A stretch of 57,081 nt of DNA from LMUY01 sp964245075 (lineage in GTDB: Bacteria > Pseudomonadota > Alphaproteobacteria > Acetobacterales > Acetobacteraceae): contig CAXTLC010000020.1 in NCBI GenBank assembly GCA_964245075.1, positions 1 to 57,081 on the forward strand. The letters run 5' to 3'. Position numbers and translations under genes: made by a program. Below the pieces are notes generated by a model. The model searched no databases. It was not told the DNA's origin and saw only the letters and a list, made by a program, of their open reading frames with translations. Each line of letters opens with the position of its first letter. Positions within the stretch are counted from its first letter, which is position 1. Positions 42,122-49,986 of this stretch are shown in pieces.

Positions 42122-43473
42122 GCTGGCCCGCCAACCTCTTCGCCGGACGGCGCTTCGCCGTCGTCGGCTTGGGCCGCAACGGCCTGCCCGCCGCGGCTGC
42201 GCTGGCGCGGATGGGCGCGCACGTGACGGCGTGGGATGACGATGCGGAGCGTCGCGCCTCCTTTCTTCTCCCGCCCCCTCTGGGAGAGGATCTGGTGTTG
42301 CGTGACCCGACTCCCGACATGGCCCGCTTCGACGCGCTGGTGCTTTCCCCCGGCATCCCGCATCGCCTGCCCGCGCCGCATCCGGCCGCCGATGCGGCGC
42401 TGGCGGCCGGCATCCCGATCTGGTCGGATGCGGAACTGCTGTTCCAGGCCGTCCGTGCCGCCGGGTCCCGCGCGCGCTTCGTCGGCGTGACGGGCACCAA
42501 CGGCAAATCCACGACCACCGCCCTGATCGCGCACATCCTGCGCAGCGCGGGCCGGGCGGTGCAGGCGGGCGGCAACCTGGGTCCGGCGGCGCTCGCGTTG
42601 CCGATGCAGGACAACAACGGACTGTATGTTTTGGAAATGTCTTCCTACATGCTGGAACGACTCGGCTCAGTGCGGTTTGATACAGCCGTGATGCTGAATA
42701 TCAGCCCTGACCACCTCGACCGGCATGGCAGCATGGCCGGCTACAGTGCCGCCAAGCGTGCCATCTTCGACCGTCAGGACGTGGGTGATCTCGCAGTGGT
42801 CGGCACCGATGACCCGGCTAGCCGCGAGATGGCCGCCCAACTGGCCGCCATCACCGTGTCCGGCGAGCACCCTGCGGACATATGGTTCGACGGCGCCACC
42901 CTGTGGGATGCGGCCGGCCCCATCCTCGCCATGGCGGACGCGCCCGCGCTGCCCGGCGCCCACAACGCGCAGAACGCGGCGGCGGCGGCTGCGGCGGCGC
43001 TCCACCTGGGCGTGGACCGGGCGGCGCTGGCCGCCGCGATCCGCTGCTTCCCCGGCCTGCCGCACCGCCAGCAGCGCATCGCCACCGTGGATGGCGTGCC
43101 CTACGTGGACGACAGCAAGGCAACCAACGCGGACGCCGCTGCCCGCGCGCTCGGCTGCTATCAGCAGATCGTCTGGATCGCCGGCGGCATCGCCAAGGCG
43201 GGCGGCATCCGGCCGCTGGCGCCGTTCTTCCCCCGCATCGCCCACGCGGTGCTGATCGGCCGGGACGGCGAGGCCCTGGCCTCGGAGCTGGGCAGCGTGG
43301 AGCACGAGGTTTGCGGCACATTGGAGCGCGCCGTTCCCGCTGCCCGCGCCGCCGCCGCCCGCACCGGCGCGCAGGTGGTGCTGCTGTCCCCCGCCTGCGC
43401 TTCCTTCGACCAGTTCAGCGGCTTCGAGGCGCGGGGCCGGCGATTCGCCGAGCTGGCGGGAGCGCTCGCGTGA
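42118..43473 (+). CDS. murD: UDP-N-acetylmuramoyl-L-alanine--D-glutamate ligase
   Basis: Adds D-glutamate to UDP-MurNAc-L-Ala. The protein is 451 aa. An N-terminal Rossmann strand (FAVVGLGRNGLPAAAAL), ATP loop TGTNGKST (125-132), EMSSYMLERL, NISPDHLDRHG and VPYVDDSKATNADAAA are all present. Residues about 48-58 (SFLLPPPLGED) are coded by a palindromic repeat-like stretch at 42267-42287. Bases about 42610-42810 use noticeably less GC-rich codons (TGT ATG TTT TTG) than the rest of the cluster. It overlaps mraY by 4 bases and the ftsW start by one base. Confidence 0.96.
   Translation: MSWPANLFAGRRFAVVGLGRNGLPAAAALARMGAHVTAWDDDAERRASFLLPPPLGEDLVLRDPTPDMARFDALVLSPGIPHRLPAPHPAADAALAAGIPIWSDAELLFQAVRAAGSRARFVGVTGTNGKSTTTALIAHILRSAGRAVQAGGNLGPAALALPMQDNNGLYVLEMSSYMLERLGSVRFDTAVMLNISPDHLDRHGSMAGYSAAKRAIFDRQDVGDLAVVGTDDPASREMAAQLAAITVSGEHPADIWFDGATLWDAAGPILAMADAPALPGAHNAQNAAAAAAAALHLGVDRAALAAAIRCFPGLPHRQQRIATVDGVPYVDDSKATNADAAARALGCYQQIVWIAGGIAKAGGIRPLAPFFPRIAHAVLIGRDGEALASELGSVEHEVCGTLERAVPAARAAAARTGAQVVLLSPACASFDQFSGFEARGRRFAELAGALA
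42267..42287. repeat. palindrome inside murD
   Basis: TCTCCC and GGGAGA arms around a 9-base loop, set in a sequence like the CTCTCC...GGGAGAGG intergenic repeats. It codes an atypical PPPLGED stretch near MurD residues 51-57, in a surface loop of the N-terminal domain. Confidence 0.5.
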
Positions 43474-44624
43474 TGTCCCAAGCGCAAGCTTCGCTCCGGT
43501 CCCCGCTGCGGCTGTCCCGCGCCGACACGTCCACCCTGGGCCGCTGGTGGTGGACGGTGGACCGGCTGACCCTGCTCGCCGTCGCGCTGCTGATCGGCTT
43601 CGGCTACGTCATGATGCTGGCCGCCAGCCCTGCCGTGGCCGAGCGCATCCACGTCAGCCGCGACAGCTTCCTGTTCAAGCAAGTGATGTTCCTGCTGCTT
43701 GCCGCCGCAGTCGTGGTCGGCGTGTCCCTGCTTTCCCCCCGGGGCGTGCGGCGGCTGGCACTGCTCGGCTGCGCCGTGGCGCTGGCGTTGACCGCGATGA
43801 CCCTGGTGACGGGGGTGGAGATCAAGGGCGCCCGCCGCTGGGTTTCCCTGCCCGGCCTGTCCCTGCAACCGAGCGAGTTCCTCAAGCCCTGCTTCGCCGT
43901 CGCCGCCGCCTGGCTGCTGGCGGAAGGCAAGCGCACGCGGGGCTTTCCCGGCATGGCGATCGCGTTCGCGCTGTTCGGGCTGATCGCGCTGCTGCTCAAG
44001 AGCCAGCCGGACATCGGCATGCTGGCGGTGGTGACGGCGGTGTTCTTCGCCCAGCTTTTCGTAGGCGGGCTGAACCTGTTCCTCGTTGGCGTCGGCGCGG
44101 CGGGCCTGGTCGCGTCCGGCGTCGGCGCTTACGCGTTCTTTCCCCACGTCCGCAGCCGGGTTACCCGCTTCCTGGACCCGGCGGCCGGCGATTCCTACCA
44201 GGTGAACACCGCGCTGGAAGCGTTCGGCAACGGCGGGCTGCTGGGCCGCGGCCCGGGCGAAGGCCGGGTCAAGGACGTGCTGCCGGACGCGCACGCAGAT
44301 TTCGTGTTCGCCGTGATGGGGGAGGAGTTCGGTCTCGTCATCTGCCTGCTGGTGCTGGGCCTGTTCGCGTTCATCGTCCTGCGCGCCCTGCTGCGCGTGC
44401 TGGCGGAACACGACGAGTTCGTCATCCTCGCCGCCACCGGGCTGGTGGCCAGCTTCGGCCTGCAAGCGTTCGTGAACATGGCGAGCAGCCTGCACCTGAT
44501 CCCGACCAAGGGCATGACCCTGCCCTTCGTCAGCTACGGCGGCTCCTCCGTGCTGGCAGTGGCGCTCGGCATGGGCATGCTGCTGGCGCTGACCCGGCGC
44601 CGGCACCACGGAGACGTGTCTTGA
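43473..44624 (+). CDS. ftsW: septal peptidoglycan glycosyltransferase FtsW
   Basis: SEDS-family polymerase that works with FtsI to make septal peptidoglycan. The protein is 383 aa with about ten membrane segments. Conserved features include GARRWVSLPGLSLQPSEFLK with the catalytic-region charged residues, LLKSQPDIGM, GGLLGRGPGEGRVKDVLPDAHADFVFAV, and the C-terminal PTKGMTLPFVSYGGSS. The ATG at 43473 shares a base with the murD stop; a GTG at 43470 is possible. murG follows. Confidence 0.95.
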   Translation: MSQAQASLRSPLRLSRADTSTLGRWWWTVDRLTLLAVALLIGFGYVMMLAASPAVAERIHVSRDSFLFKQVMFLLLAAAVVVGVSLLSPRGVRRLALLGCAVALALTAMTLVTGVEIKGARRWVSLPGLSLQPSEFLKPCFAVAAAWLLAEGKRTRGFPGMAIAFALFGLIALLLKSQPDIGMLAVVTAVFFAQLFVGGLNLFLVGVGAAGLVASGVGAYAFFPHVRSRVTRFLDPAAGDSYQVNTALEAFGNGGLLGRGPGEGRVKDVLPDAHADFVFAVMGEEFGLVICLLVLGLFAFIVLRALLRVLAEHDEFVILAATGLVASFGLQAFVNMASSLHLIPTKGMTLPFVSYGGSSVLAVALGMGMLLALTRRRHHGDVS

Positions 44625-44673
44625 TCGTCTGGCAAGCAGTGTTGGCATGGCGGCTGCGCGCCGGGCGGGACGC

Positions 44674-45774
44674 ATGAGGGGGCCGGCGGTGAAGCCGATC
44701 GTGATCGCCGCTGGCGGCACCGGCGGGCACTTCTTCCCGGCCGAGGCGCTGGCGGCGGAGCTGGTTGCGCGCGGCCATCGCGTGGCGCTGATGACGGATG
44801 CCCGCGCCGCGGCACGCCTTCCCGACAGCTTCAGCGGGCGCGAAGTGTTCGTGCTGCGCGGCGCGGGGATCGCTGGGCGCGGGCTGCGCCGTGGCGCCGC
44901 CGCTGCCGCCCGCCTGGCCGCCGGCACGGTGCAGGCCCGCAACATCCTGCGCCGGTTGGAGCCAGCGGCCATCGTGGGCTTCGGCGGCTACCCGACCGTG
45001 GCGCCCGTCACCGCGACCCGGCTGATGCGGGACCCGCCCCCGGTGGTGCTGCACGAGCAGAACGCCGTGCTGGGCCGCGCCAACCGCCTGCTGGCGCCGC
45101 GGGCGGCCGTGCTGGCGCTGTCCTTCGCTGACACCGCACGCCTGCCGGAGGGCGTGGCCACGGCCGTCACCGGCAACCCGGTCCGGCCCTCCTTCACCGC
45201 CGCCGAACACGGTGCGCCGCCGCAGGACGGGCTGCTGCGCCTGGTCGTGCTCGGCGGCTCGCTCGGCGCGCGCGTGTTCAGTGACGCCGTCCCCGCCGCC
45301 CTCGCCGCCCTGCCCGCCGCGATGCGGGCCCGCCTGCGGGTGACGCAGCAGTGCCGCCCGGAGGACCTCGACCGCGTGGCGGAGGCCTACGCCAGGTGCG
45401 GCATTCCTGCCGAGCTGTCCTCCTTCTTCACCGACATCCCCGCCCGCCTGGCCCAAGCCACCCTGGTCATCGCCCGCGCCGGCGCATCGACCGTGGCCGA
45501 ACTCGCGGTCGCCGGCCGTGCGTCCATCCTGGTGCCGCTGCCCGGCGCCATCGACGACCACCAGACCGCCAACGCCCGCGCGCTGGACCGGGCTGGCGCC
45601 GCCTGGGTGATCGGGCAGCGCGACATCGCCACCCTGCCCCACCGCCTTGCCTCCCTGCTCGCGATCCCGGCCGTGCTGGCCAACGCCGGGTCCGCGGCCC
45701 GCGCCACGGCCCGCCCGGACGCGGCGGCGCGCCTGGCGGACCTGGTGCTGGCTCATGCGAGGGTTGCGGCATGA
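44674..45774 (+). CDS. murG: UDP-N-acetylglucosamine--MurNAc-pentapeptide lipid transferase MurG
   Basis: Converts lipid I to lipid II on the cytoplasmic face of the inner membrane (GT28). The protein is 366 aa. N-terminal IVIAAGGTGGHFFPAEALA and GFGGYPTVAPV, VLHEQNAVLGRANRLL, GNPVRP, VLGGSLGARVFS and the C-terminal ARAGASTVAELAVAGRASILVPLPGAIDDHQTAN-type donor site (here in order) are intact. Starts at ATG 44647 or GTG 44689 are also possible; I chose ATG 44674 because family sequence begins shortly after. A 24-base gap separates it from murC. Confidence 0.94.
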   Translation: MRGPAVKPIVIAAGGTGGHFFPAEALAAELVARGHRVALMTDARAAARLPDSFSGREVFVLRGAGIAGRGLRRGAAAAARLAAGTVQARNILRRLEPAAIVGFGGYPTVAPVTATRLMRDPPPVVLHEQNAVLGRANRLLAPRAAVLALSFADTARLPEGVATAVTGNPVRPSFTAAEHGAPPQDGLLRLVVLGGSLGARVFSDAVPAALAALPAAMRARLRVTQQCRPEDLDRVAEAYARCGIPAELSSFFTDIPARLAQATLVIARAGASTVAELAVAGRASILVPLPGAIDDHQTANARALDRAGAAWVIGQRDIATLPHRLASLLAIPAVLANAGSAARATARPDAAARLADLVLAHARVAA

Positions 45775-45798
45775 GGGCCGAATCTTGAGGGCCCCGTC

Positions 45799-47226
45799 TT
45801 GAGAGCGTTGCCGCTCGGGATCGGCACGATCCACTTCGTCGGCATTGGCGGCATCGGCATGTCCGGCATCGCCGAGGTGCTGCACACGCTCGGCTACTCC
45901 GTCCAGGGCAGCGACATCGCGGACAGCGCCAACGTCCGCCGCCTGCGCGAAAGCGGCATCCCGGTCGCGATCGGCCATGACGCCGCCAACCTCGGCACGG
46001 CGCAGGTCGTCGTCACCTCCACCGCCGTCAAGCGGGACAACCCGGAGGTCGTGGCCGCCCGGGCGCGCCTGGTGCCCGTGGTGCGCCGGGCGGAGATGCT
46101 GGCCGAGCTGATGCGGCTGCGCTGGGCCATCGCCATCGGCGGCACCCACGGCAAGACCACCACGACCTCCATGGTCGCCGCGGTGCTGGAAGCGGCGCAC
46201 ATGGACCCGACCGTGATCAATGGCGGCATCATCAACGCCTACGGCAGCAACACCCGCCTGGGCGAGGGCGACTGGATGGTGGTGGAAGCGGACGAAAGCG
46301 ACGGCAGCTTCCTCCGCCTGCCCGCCACCATCGCCGTGGTCACCAACATGGACCCGGAGCACCTGGACCACTGGGGCAGCGCCGAGGCGATGACCGCCGG
46401 CTACGACCAGTTCGTCGGCAACATCCCGTTCTACGGCTTCGCCGTGCTGTGCATCGATCACCCGGCGGTGCAGGGCATGATCCCGCGCGTCTCGGACCGC
46501 CGGCTGATCACCTACGGGTTCAGCCCGCAGGCGGACGTGCGGGCGGAACGGATGATCTCCGACCGCTTGGGCGCCACGTTCGAGGTGACCGTCGCTGACC
46601 GGGCACGCAACCTGTTTCGCAAGATGGGGCCGTTCCGCCTGCCGATGCTGGGCCAGCACAACGTGTCCAACGCGCTGGCAGCCATCGCCATCGGGGTCGA
46701 GATGGAGGTCGACGAGGCAACGCTGAAAAGCGCGATCATCGGCTTCAAGGGCGTCAAGCGCCGCTTCACCAAGACGGGCGAGCAGGGCGGCATCACCGTG
46801 ATCGACGATTACGGCCACCATCCGGTGGAGATCATGGCCGTGCTGAAGGCCGCGCGGCAGACCGGCGCGCGGGAAGTGATCGCGGTGGTGCAGCCGCACC
46901 GCTACAGCCGGCTGCATTCCCTGTTCGCGGAGTTCTGCACCTGCATGAACGACGCCGGCACCGTGATCGTGGCCGACGTGTACGCGGCCGGCGAGCCGCC
47001 CCTGCCGGGTGTGACGCGCGATGCGCTGGTGGACGGGCTGCGCGCCAACGGCCATCGCAGCGTGGTGCCGTTGCCGGACCCGGAGCACCTGGCCGAGATG
47101 ATCCACGCCATCGCGAAGCCTGGCGACATGGTGGTGTGCCTGGGGGCGGGGAACATCACCGCATGGGCAGCCGCGCTGCCCGCGCAGTTGGCGGAGCTGC
47201 AAGGTGGGGCGAGGCGGTCTGCATGA
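45799..47226 (+). CDS. murC: UDP-N-acetylmuramate--L-alanine ligase
   Basis: First amino acid addition to UDP-MurNAc. The protein is 475 aa. It has the N-terminal nucleotide-binding GIGTIHFVGIGGIGMSGIA, ATP loop GGTHGKTT (114-121), EADESDGSF, NMDPEHLDHWGS, and DDYGHHPVEI followed by VVQPHRYSR. The start is a TTG at 45799, with GAGG 9 bases upstream; a TTG at 45808 is an alternative. It is one of the few cluster genes without an overlap at its 5' end. Its stop overlaps the murB start (ATGA). Confidence 0.95.
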   Translation: MRALPLGIGTIHFVGIGGIGMSGIAEVLHTLGYSVQGSDIADSANVRRLRESGIPVAIGHDAANLGTAQVVVTSTAVKRDNPEVVAARARLVPVVRRAEMLAELMRLRWAIAIGGTHGKTTTTSMVAAVLEAAHMDPTVINGGIINAYGSNTRLGEGDWMVVEADESDGSFLRLPATIAVVTNMDPEHLDHWGSAEAMTAGYDQFVGNIPFYGFAVLCIDHPAVQGMIPRVSDRRLITYGFSPQADVRAERMISDRLGATFEVTVADRARNLFRKMGPFRLPMLGQHNVSNALAAIAIGVEMEVDEATLKSAIIGFKGVKRRFTKTGEQGGITVIDDYGHHPVEIMAVLKAARQTGAREVIAVVQPHRYSRLHSLFAEFCTCMNDAGTVIVADVYAAGEPPLPGVTRDALVDGLRANGHRSVVPLPDPEHLAEMIHAIAKPGDMVVCLGAGNITAWAAALPAQLAELQGGARRSA

Positions 47227-48203
47227 GGACGCACGCTGACCCTTCACCCGGTCTTCTCCCAGTGAGAGGGGGCTCTCCGCTCCTGCACCGCCTGCCCGCC
47301 CTGGCGGGCCGGGTGCAGGCGGACGCACCCCTGGGCGCCACGACCTGGTTCCGTGTCGGCGGGGCGGCCGAAGTGCTGGTGCGCCCGGCCAGCGACGCGG
47401 ATCTCGCCACCCTGCTGCGTGGTCTGCCGGCGGACGCCCCGCTCACCGTCGTCGGCGCCGCCTCCAACCTGATCGTGCGCGATGGCGGTGTCACGGGCGT
47501 CGTCGTGCGCCTGGCGCGCGGCTTCAGCGACATCACGACGGACGGCAGCGGCGTGGTCGCGGGTGCCGCGGCGTTGGATGCGACGGTGGCCGAGCACGCC
47601 GCCGCCGCCGGGCTGACCGGGTTGGAGTTCCTTTCGGGCATTCCGGGCAGCGTCGGCGGCGCGGTCGCCATGAATGCCGGCGCTTATGGCGGCGACGTCG
47701 CGGGTTGCCTCGACTGGGCGGAGGTCGTCACCGCCGACGGCGTGCGGCGCCTGCCTGCCCCGGCGCTGCGCTTCGGCTACCGCCAGGCCTGCCTGCCGCC
47801 GGGCGCCGTCGTTGTGCGGGCCCGCTTTCACGCCCGCGCCGGAAACCCGTCGATGATCGCTTCCCGCATGGCCGAGATCCGCCTCAACCGGAACGCCGCC
47901 CAGCCGGTCCGCGCCCGCACCGGCGGTTCCACCTTCCGCAACCCGGACTCTCCTGAAAGCGGGGGCGCCAAGGCGTGGGAACTGATCGACGACGCCGGCT
48001 GCCGCGGCCTGCGCCGGGGCGGCGCTCAGGTCAGCGAGAAGCATTGCAACTTCCTGCTCAACACCGGCGGCGCCACCGCTTCGGACTTGGAGGGCCTAGG
48101 CGAGGACGTGCGCCGCCGGGTGCGCGCCGCCAGCGGCGTCACGCTCGACTGGGAGATCAAGCGCGTCGGCCTTCCGGCGGGCAGGCCGGAGGTGGTCGGA
48201 TGA
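47223..48203 (+). CDS. murB: UDP-N-acetylenolpyruvoylglucosamine reductase
   Basis: FAD enzyme that reduces enolpyruvyl-UDP-GlcNAc to UDP-MurNAc. The protein is 326 aa. FAD-binding features are TTWFRVGGAAEVLVRPAS, VVGAASNLIVRDGGV and FLSGIPGSVGGAVAMNAGAYGG; the substrate domain has GSTFRNPD and the proton-donor cysteine/serine region AWELIDDAGCRGLRRGGAQVSEKHCNFLLN. The first ~20 residues (HADPSPGLLPVRGGS) are not conserved and are coded by a repeat-like sequence at 47241-47280. It overlaps murC and ddl by 4 bases each. A type I/II assignment was not attempted. Confidence 0.95.
   Translation: MRTHADPSPGLLPVRGGSPLLHRLPALAGRVQADAPLGATTWFRVGGAAEVLVRPASDADLATLLRGLPADAPLTVVGAASNLIVRDGGVTGVVVRLARGFSDITTDGSGVVAGAAALDATVAEHAAAAGLTGLEFLSGIPGSVGGAVAMNAGAYGGDVAGCLDWAEVVTADGVRRLPAPALRFGYRQACLPPGAVVVRARFHARAGNPSMIASRMAEIRLNRNAAQPVRARTGGSTFRNPDSPESGGAKAWELIDDAGCRGLRRGGAQVSEKHCNFLLNTGGATASDLEGLGEDVRRRVRAASGVTLDWEIKRVGLPAGRPEVVG
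47255..47277. repeat. repeat-like inverted sequence at the 5' end of murB
   Basis: A TCTCCC...GAGAGGGGGCTCTC run whose last 14 bases form a GAGAG-GGGG-CTCTC palindrome. Together with the preceding CCTTCACCCG it resembles the CTCTCCC/GGGAGAGG repeats at 14157, 29487 and 42267, and it codes the unconserved MurB leader residues. Confidence 0.45.
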
Positions 48204-49117
48204 GGACGGTCGCGGTGCTGTACGGCGGCATGTCCGCCGAGCGCGAGGTGAGCCTGGCCAGCGGCGTCCAGGTGATCGAGGCGTTGCGAGAATGGGGGTT
48301 CGAGGTGCGCCCGGTGCTCGTCGGCACGGAGCTGGAAGCGGTCCTCGCCGCACTGCGCCCGGCGCCCGACGTGGTGTTCAACGCGCTGCACGGCCGCTTC
48401 GGCGAGGACGGCACCATCCAGGGCGTGCTGGACTGGTTGGGCATTCCCTACACCCATTCCGGCCTGCGCGCTTCCGCCGTTGCCATGGACAAGCAGGCGG
48501 CCAAGGCAGTGTTCGTGGCCGCCGGGCTGCCCGTCCCCGCCGGGCGCGTGCTGCCCGTTTCCGAGCTCGCGGCGGGGGACCCAATGCCGCTGCCATACGT
48601 CGTCAAGCCGGTGAACGAAGGCTCCTCCGTCGGAGTCGAGATCATGCGGCAGGGCGGCAACAGGCGGGCGGAGGTGGCGGGCAGTTGGCGCTTCGGCGCG
48701 GAGGCGCTGGTGGAGGAGTTCATCCCCGGCCGCGAACTGACCGTGGGCGTGATGGGAGACCGCGCGCTGACCGTGACGGACATCACGACCGCGCACGGCT
48801 TCTACGACTACGAGGCCAAGTACGCGGCGGGCGAGAGCGACCACGTCCTGCCGGCGCGCGTGCATCCGGACATCCTGTCAGGGGCCATGGACATTGCGCT
48901 GCGGGCGCACCGGGCGCTCGGCTGCCGCGGCGCCACGCGCGCGGATTTCCGATACGACGACACGGGGGGCGAGCCAGGCCGCCTGGTGCTGCTGGAAGTG
49001 AACACCCAGCCCGGGCTGACGCCCACCTCCCTGCTGCCGGAGCAGGCGGCGCGTCTAGGGATTGCCTTTCCCGCGCTGTGCGCCTGGATGGTGGAGAACG
49101 CCGCATGCCGCGCGTGA
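48200..49117 (+). CDS. ddl: D-alanine--D-alanine ligase
   Basis: Makes D-Ala-D-Ala, the substrate of MurF. The 305-aa ATP-grasp enzyme reads VAVLYGGMSAEREVSL at the N-terminus, VVFNALHGRFGEDGTIQG, YTHSGLRASAVAMDK, YVVKPVNEGSSVGV, and the metal-binding LLEVNTQPGLTPTSLLPEQA at the C-terminus. The length is that of the short DdlB type usual inside dcw clusters. It overlaps murB by 4 bases and ftsQ by 13 bases. Confidence 0.96.
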   Translation: MRTVAVLYGGMSAEREVSLASGVQVIEALREWGFEVRPVLVGTELEAVLAALRPAPDVVFNALHGRFGEDGTIQGVLDWLGIPYTHSGLRASAVAMDKQAAKAVFVAAGLPVPAGRVLPVSELAAGDPMPLPYVVKPVNEGSSVGVEIMRQGGNRRAEVAGSWRFGAEALVEEFIPGRELTVGVMGDRALTVTDITTAHGFYDYEAKYAAGESDHVLPARVHPDILSGAMDIALRAHRALGCRGATRADFRYDDTGGEPGRLVLLEVNTQPGLTPTSLLPEQAARLGIAFPALCAWMVENAACRA

Positions 49118-49986
49118 CCCGCCCGCCCACTCGCCCTTCCCTGGGCCAGCCGCGCGATGTGCAGCGCCGCCCGTCCCGGTTGAAGCTGCTGCTGCGGCGG
49201 CAACGACGGTTGCTGCGCCCCGCGCTGTGGGGCGTGGCCGGCTTCGGCGCCGTGCTGGCCGTCGTGCTGCTGGTGCATGCCGCCAGGCCCGGCGGCGCGT
49301 TGACCCGGCTGGGCGACGTCCTGGCGGCGGCGGCCAACCTGCGCGTGCAGCACGTCGTGGTGGAAGGCCGCAGCAACACGCCGGAACCGCTGCTGAACGC
49401 CGCCATCGGCGTGCGTCGCGGCGAATCCATGCTCGCCTTCTCCCTGGAAAGCACGCGGCAGCGCATCGAGGCGCTGTCCTGGGTCGAGCATGCCGCGGTG
49501 GAACGGCGGCTGCCGGGCACGCTGGTGATCAACTTGGTGGAGCGGCGGCCCGTCGCCATCTGGCAGAACCAGGGCCGCTTCGTGCTGATCGACCGGGACG
49601 GCCAGACTGTCACCGGAGAGGACCTCGCCGCGTTCGGCGACCTTCCGCTCGTGGTGGGCGCCGGCGCCCCTGCCGCGGCAACCACGCTGCTGGACGCGCT
49701 GGCCGCCCAGCCTTCCATCAAGCCCCGCGTGGCGGCTGCGGTGCGGGTGGGCGAGCGGCGCTGGAACCTCCGCCTGAAGAACGGAACCGACGTGCTGCTG
49801 CCGGAAGGTGCGGACGCTGCGGCCCTTGCCAAGCTGGCCGAGTTGCAGGCCGCCGACACGCTGCTGGACCGCCCGCTGGCCGTGGTCGACATGCGGCTGC
49901 CGGACCGCTTGGTGGTGCGCCCGGCCGCACCCGCCGCCCCGGCGCCGAGCCCGGCCGCGGCCGCTTCACCGGGGAAGAAGGCATGA
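49105..49986 (+). CDS. ftsQ: cell division protein FtsQ
   Basis: Bitopic divisome protein. The 293-aa protein has a basic cytoplasmic N-terminus (RRPSRLKLLLRRQRRLLRP), one membrane helix (GVAGFGAVLAVVLLVHAA, about residues 44-61), a POTRA domain starting VQHVVVEGRSNTPEPLLNAAIGV, then the beta domain with WVEHAAVERRLPGTLVINLVERRPVAIW. The C-terminal ~20 residues are Ala/Pro-rich. It overlaps ddl by 13 bases and ftsA by 4 bases. Confidence 0.93.
   Translation: MPRVTRPPTRPSLGQPRDVQRRPSRLKLLLRRQRRLLRPALWGVAGFGAVLAVVLLVHAARPGGALTRLGDVLAAAANLRVQHVVVEGRSNTPEPLLNAAIGVRRGESMLAFSLESTRQRIEALSWVEHAAVERRLPGTLVINLVERRPVAIWQNQGRFVLIDRDGQTVTGEDLAAFGDLPLVVGAGAPAAATTLLDALAAQPSIKPRVAAAVRVGERRWNLRLKNGTDVLLPEGADAAALAKLAELQAADTLLDRPLAVVDMRLPDRLVVRPAAPAAPAPSPAAAASPGKKA

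Noticed and set aside
43161..47328. Long minus-strand frames opposite ftsW-murG-murC (603 and 932 codons)
   Set aside because: Shadows of the dcw genes; no recognisable protein family, and they contradict the codon bias of the plus strand.
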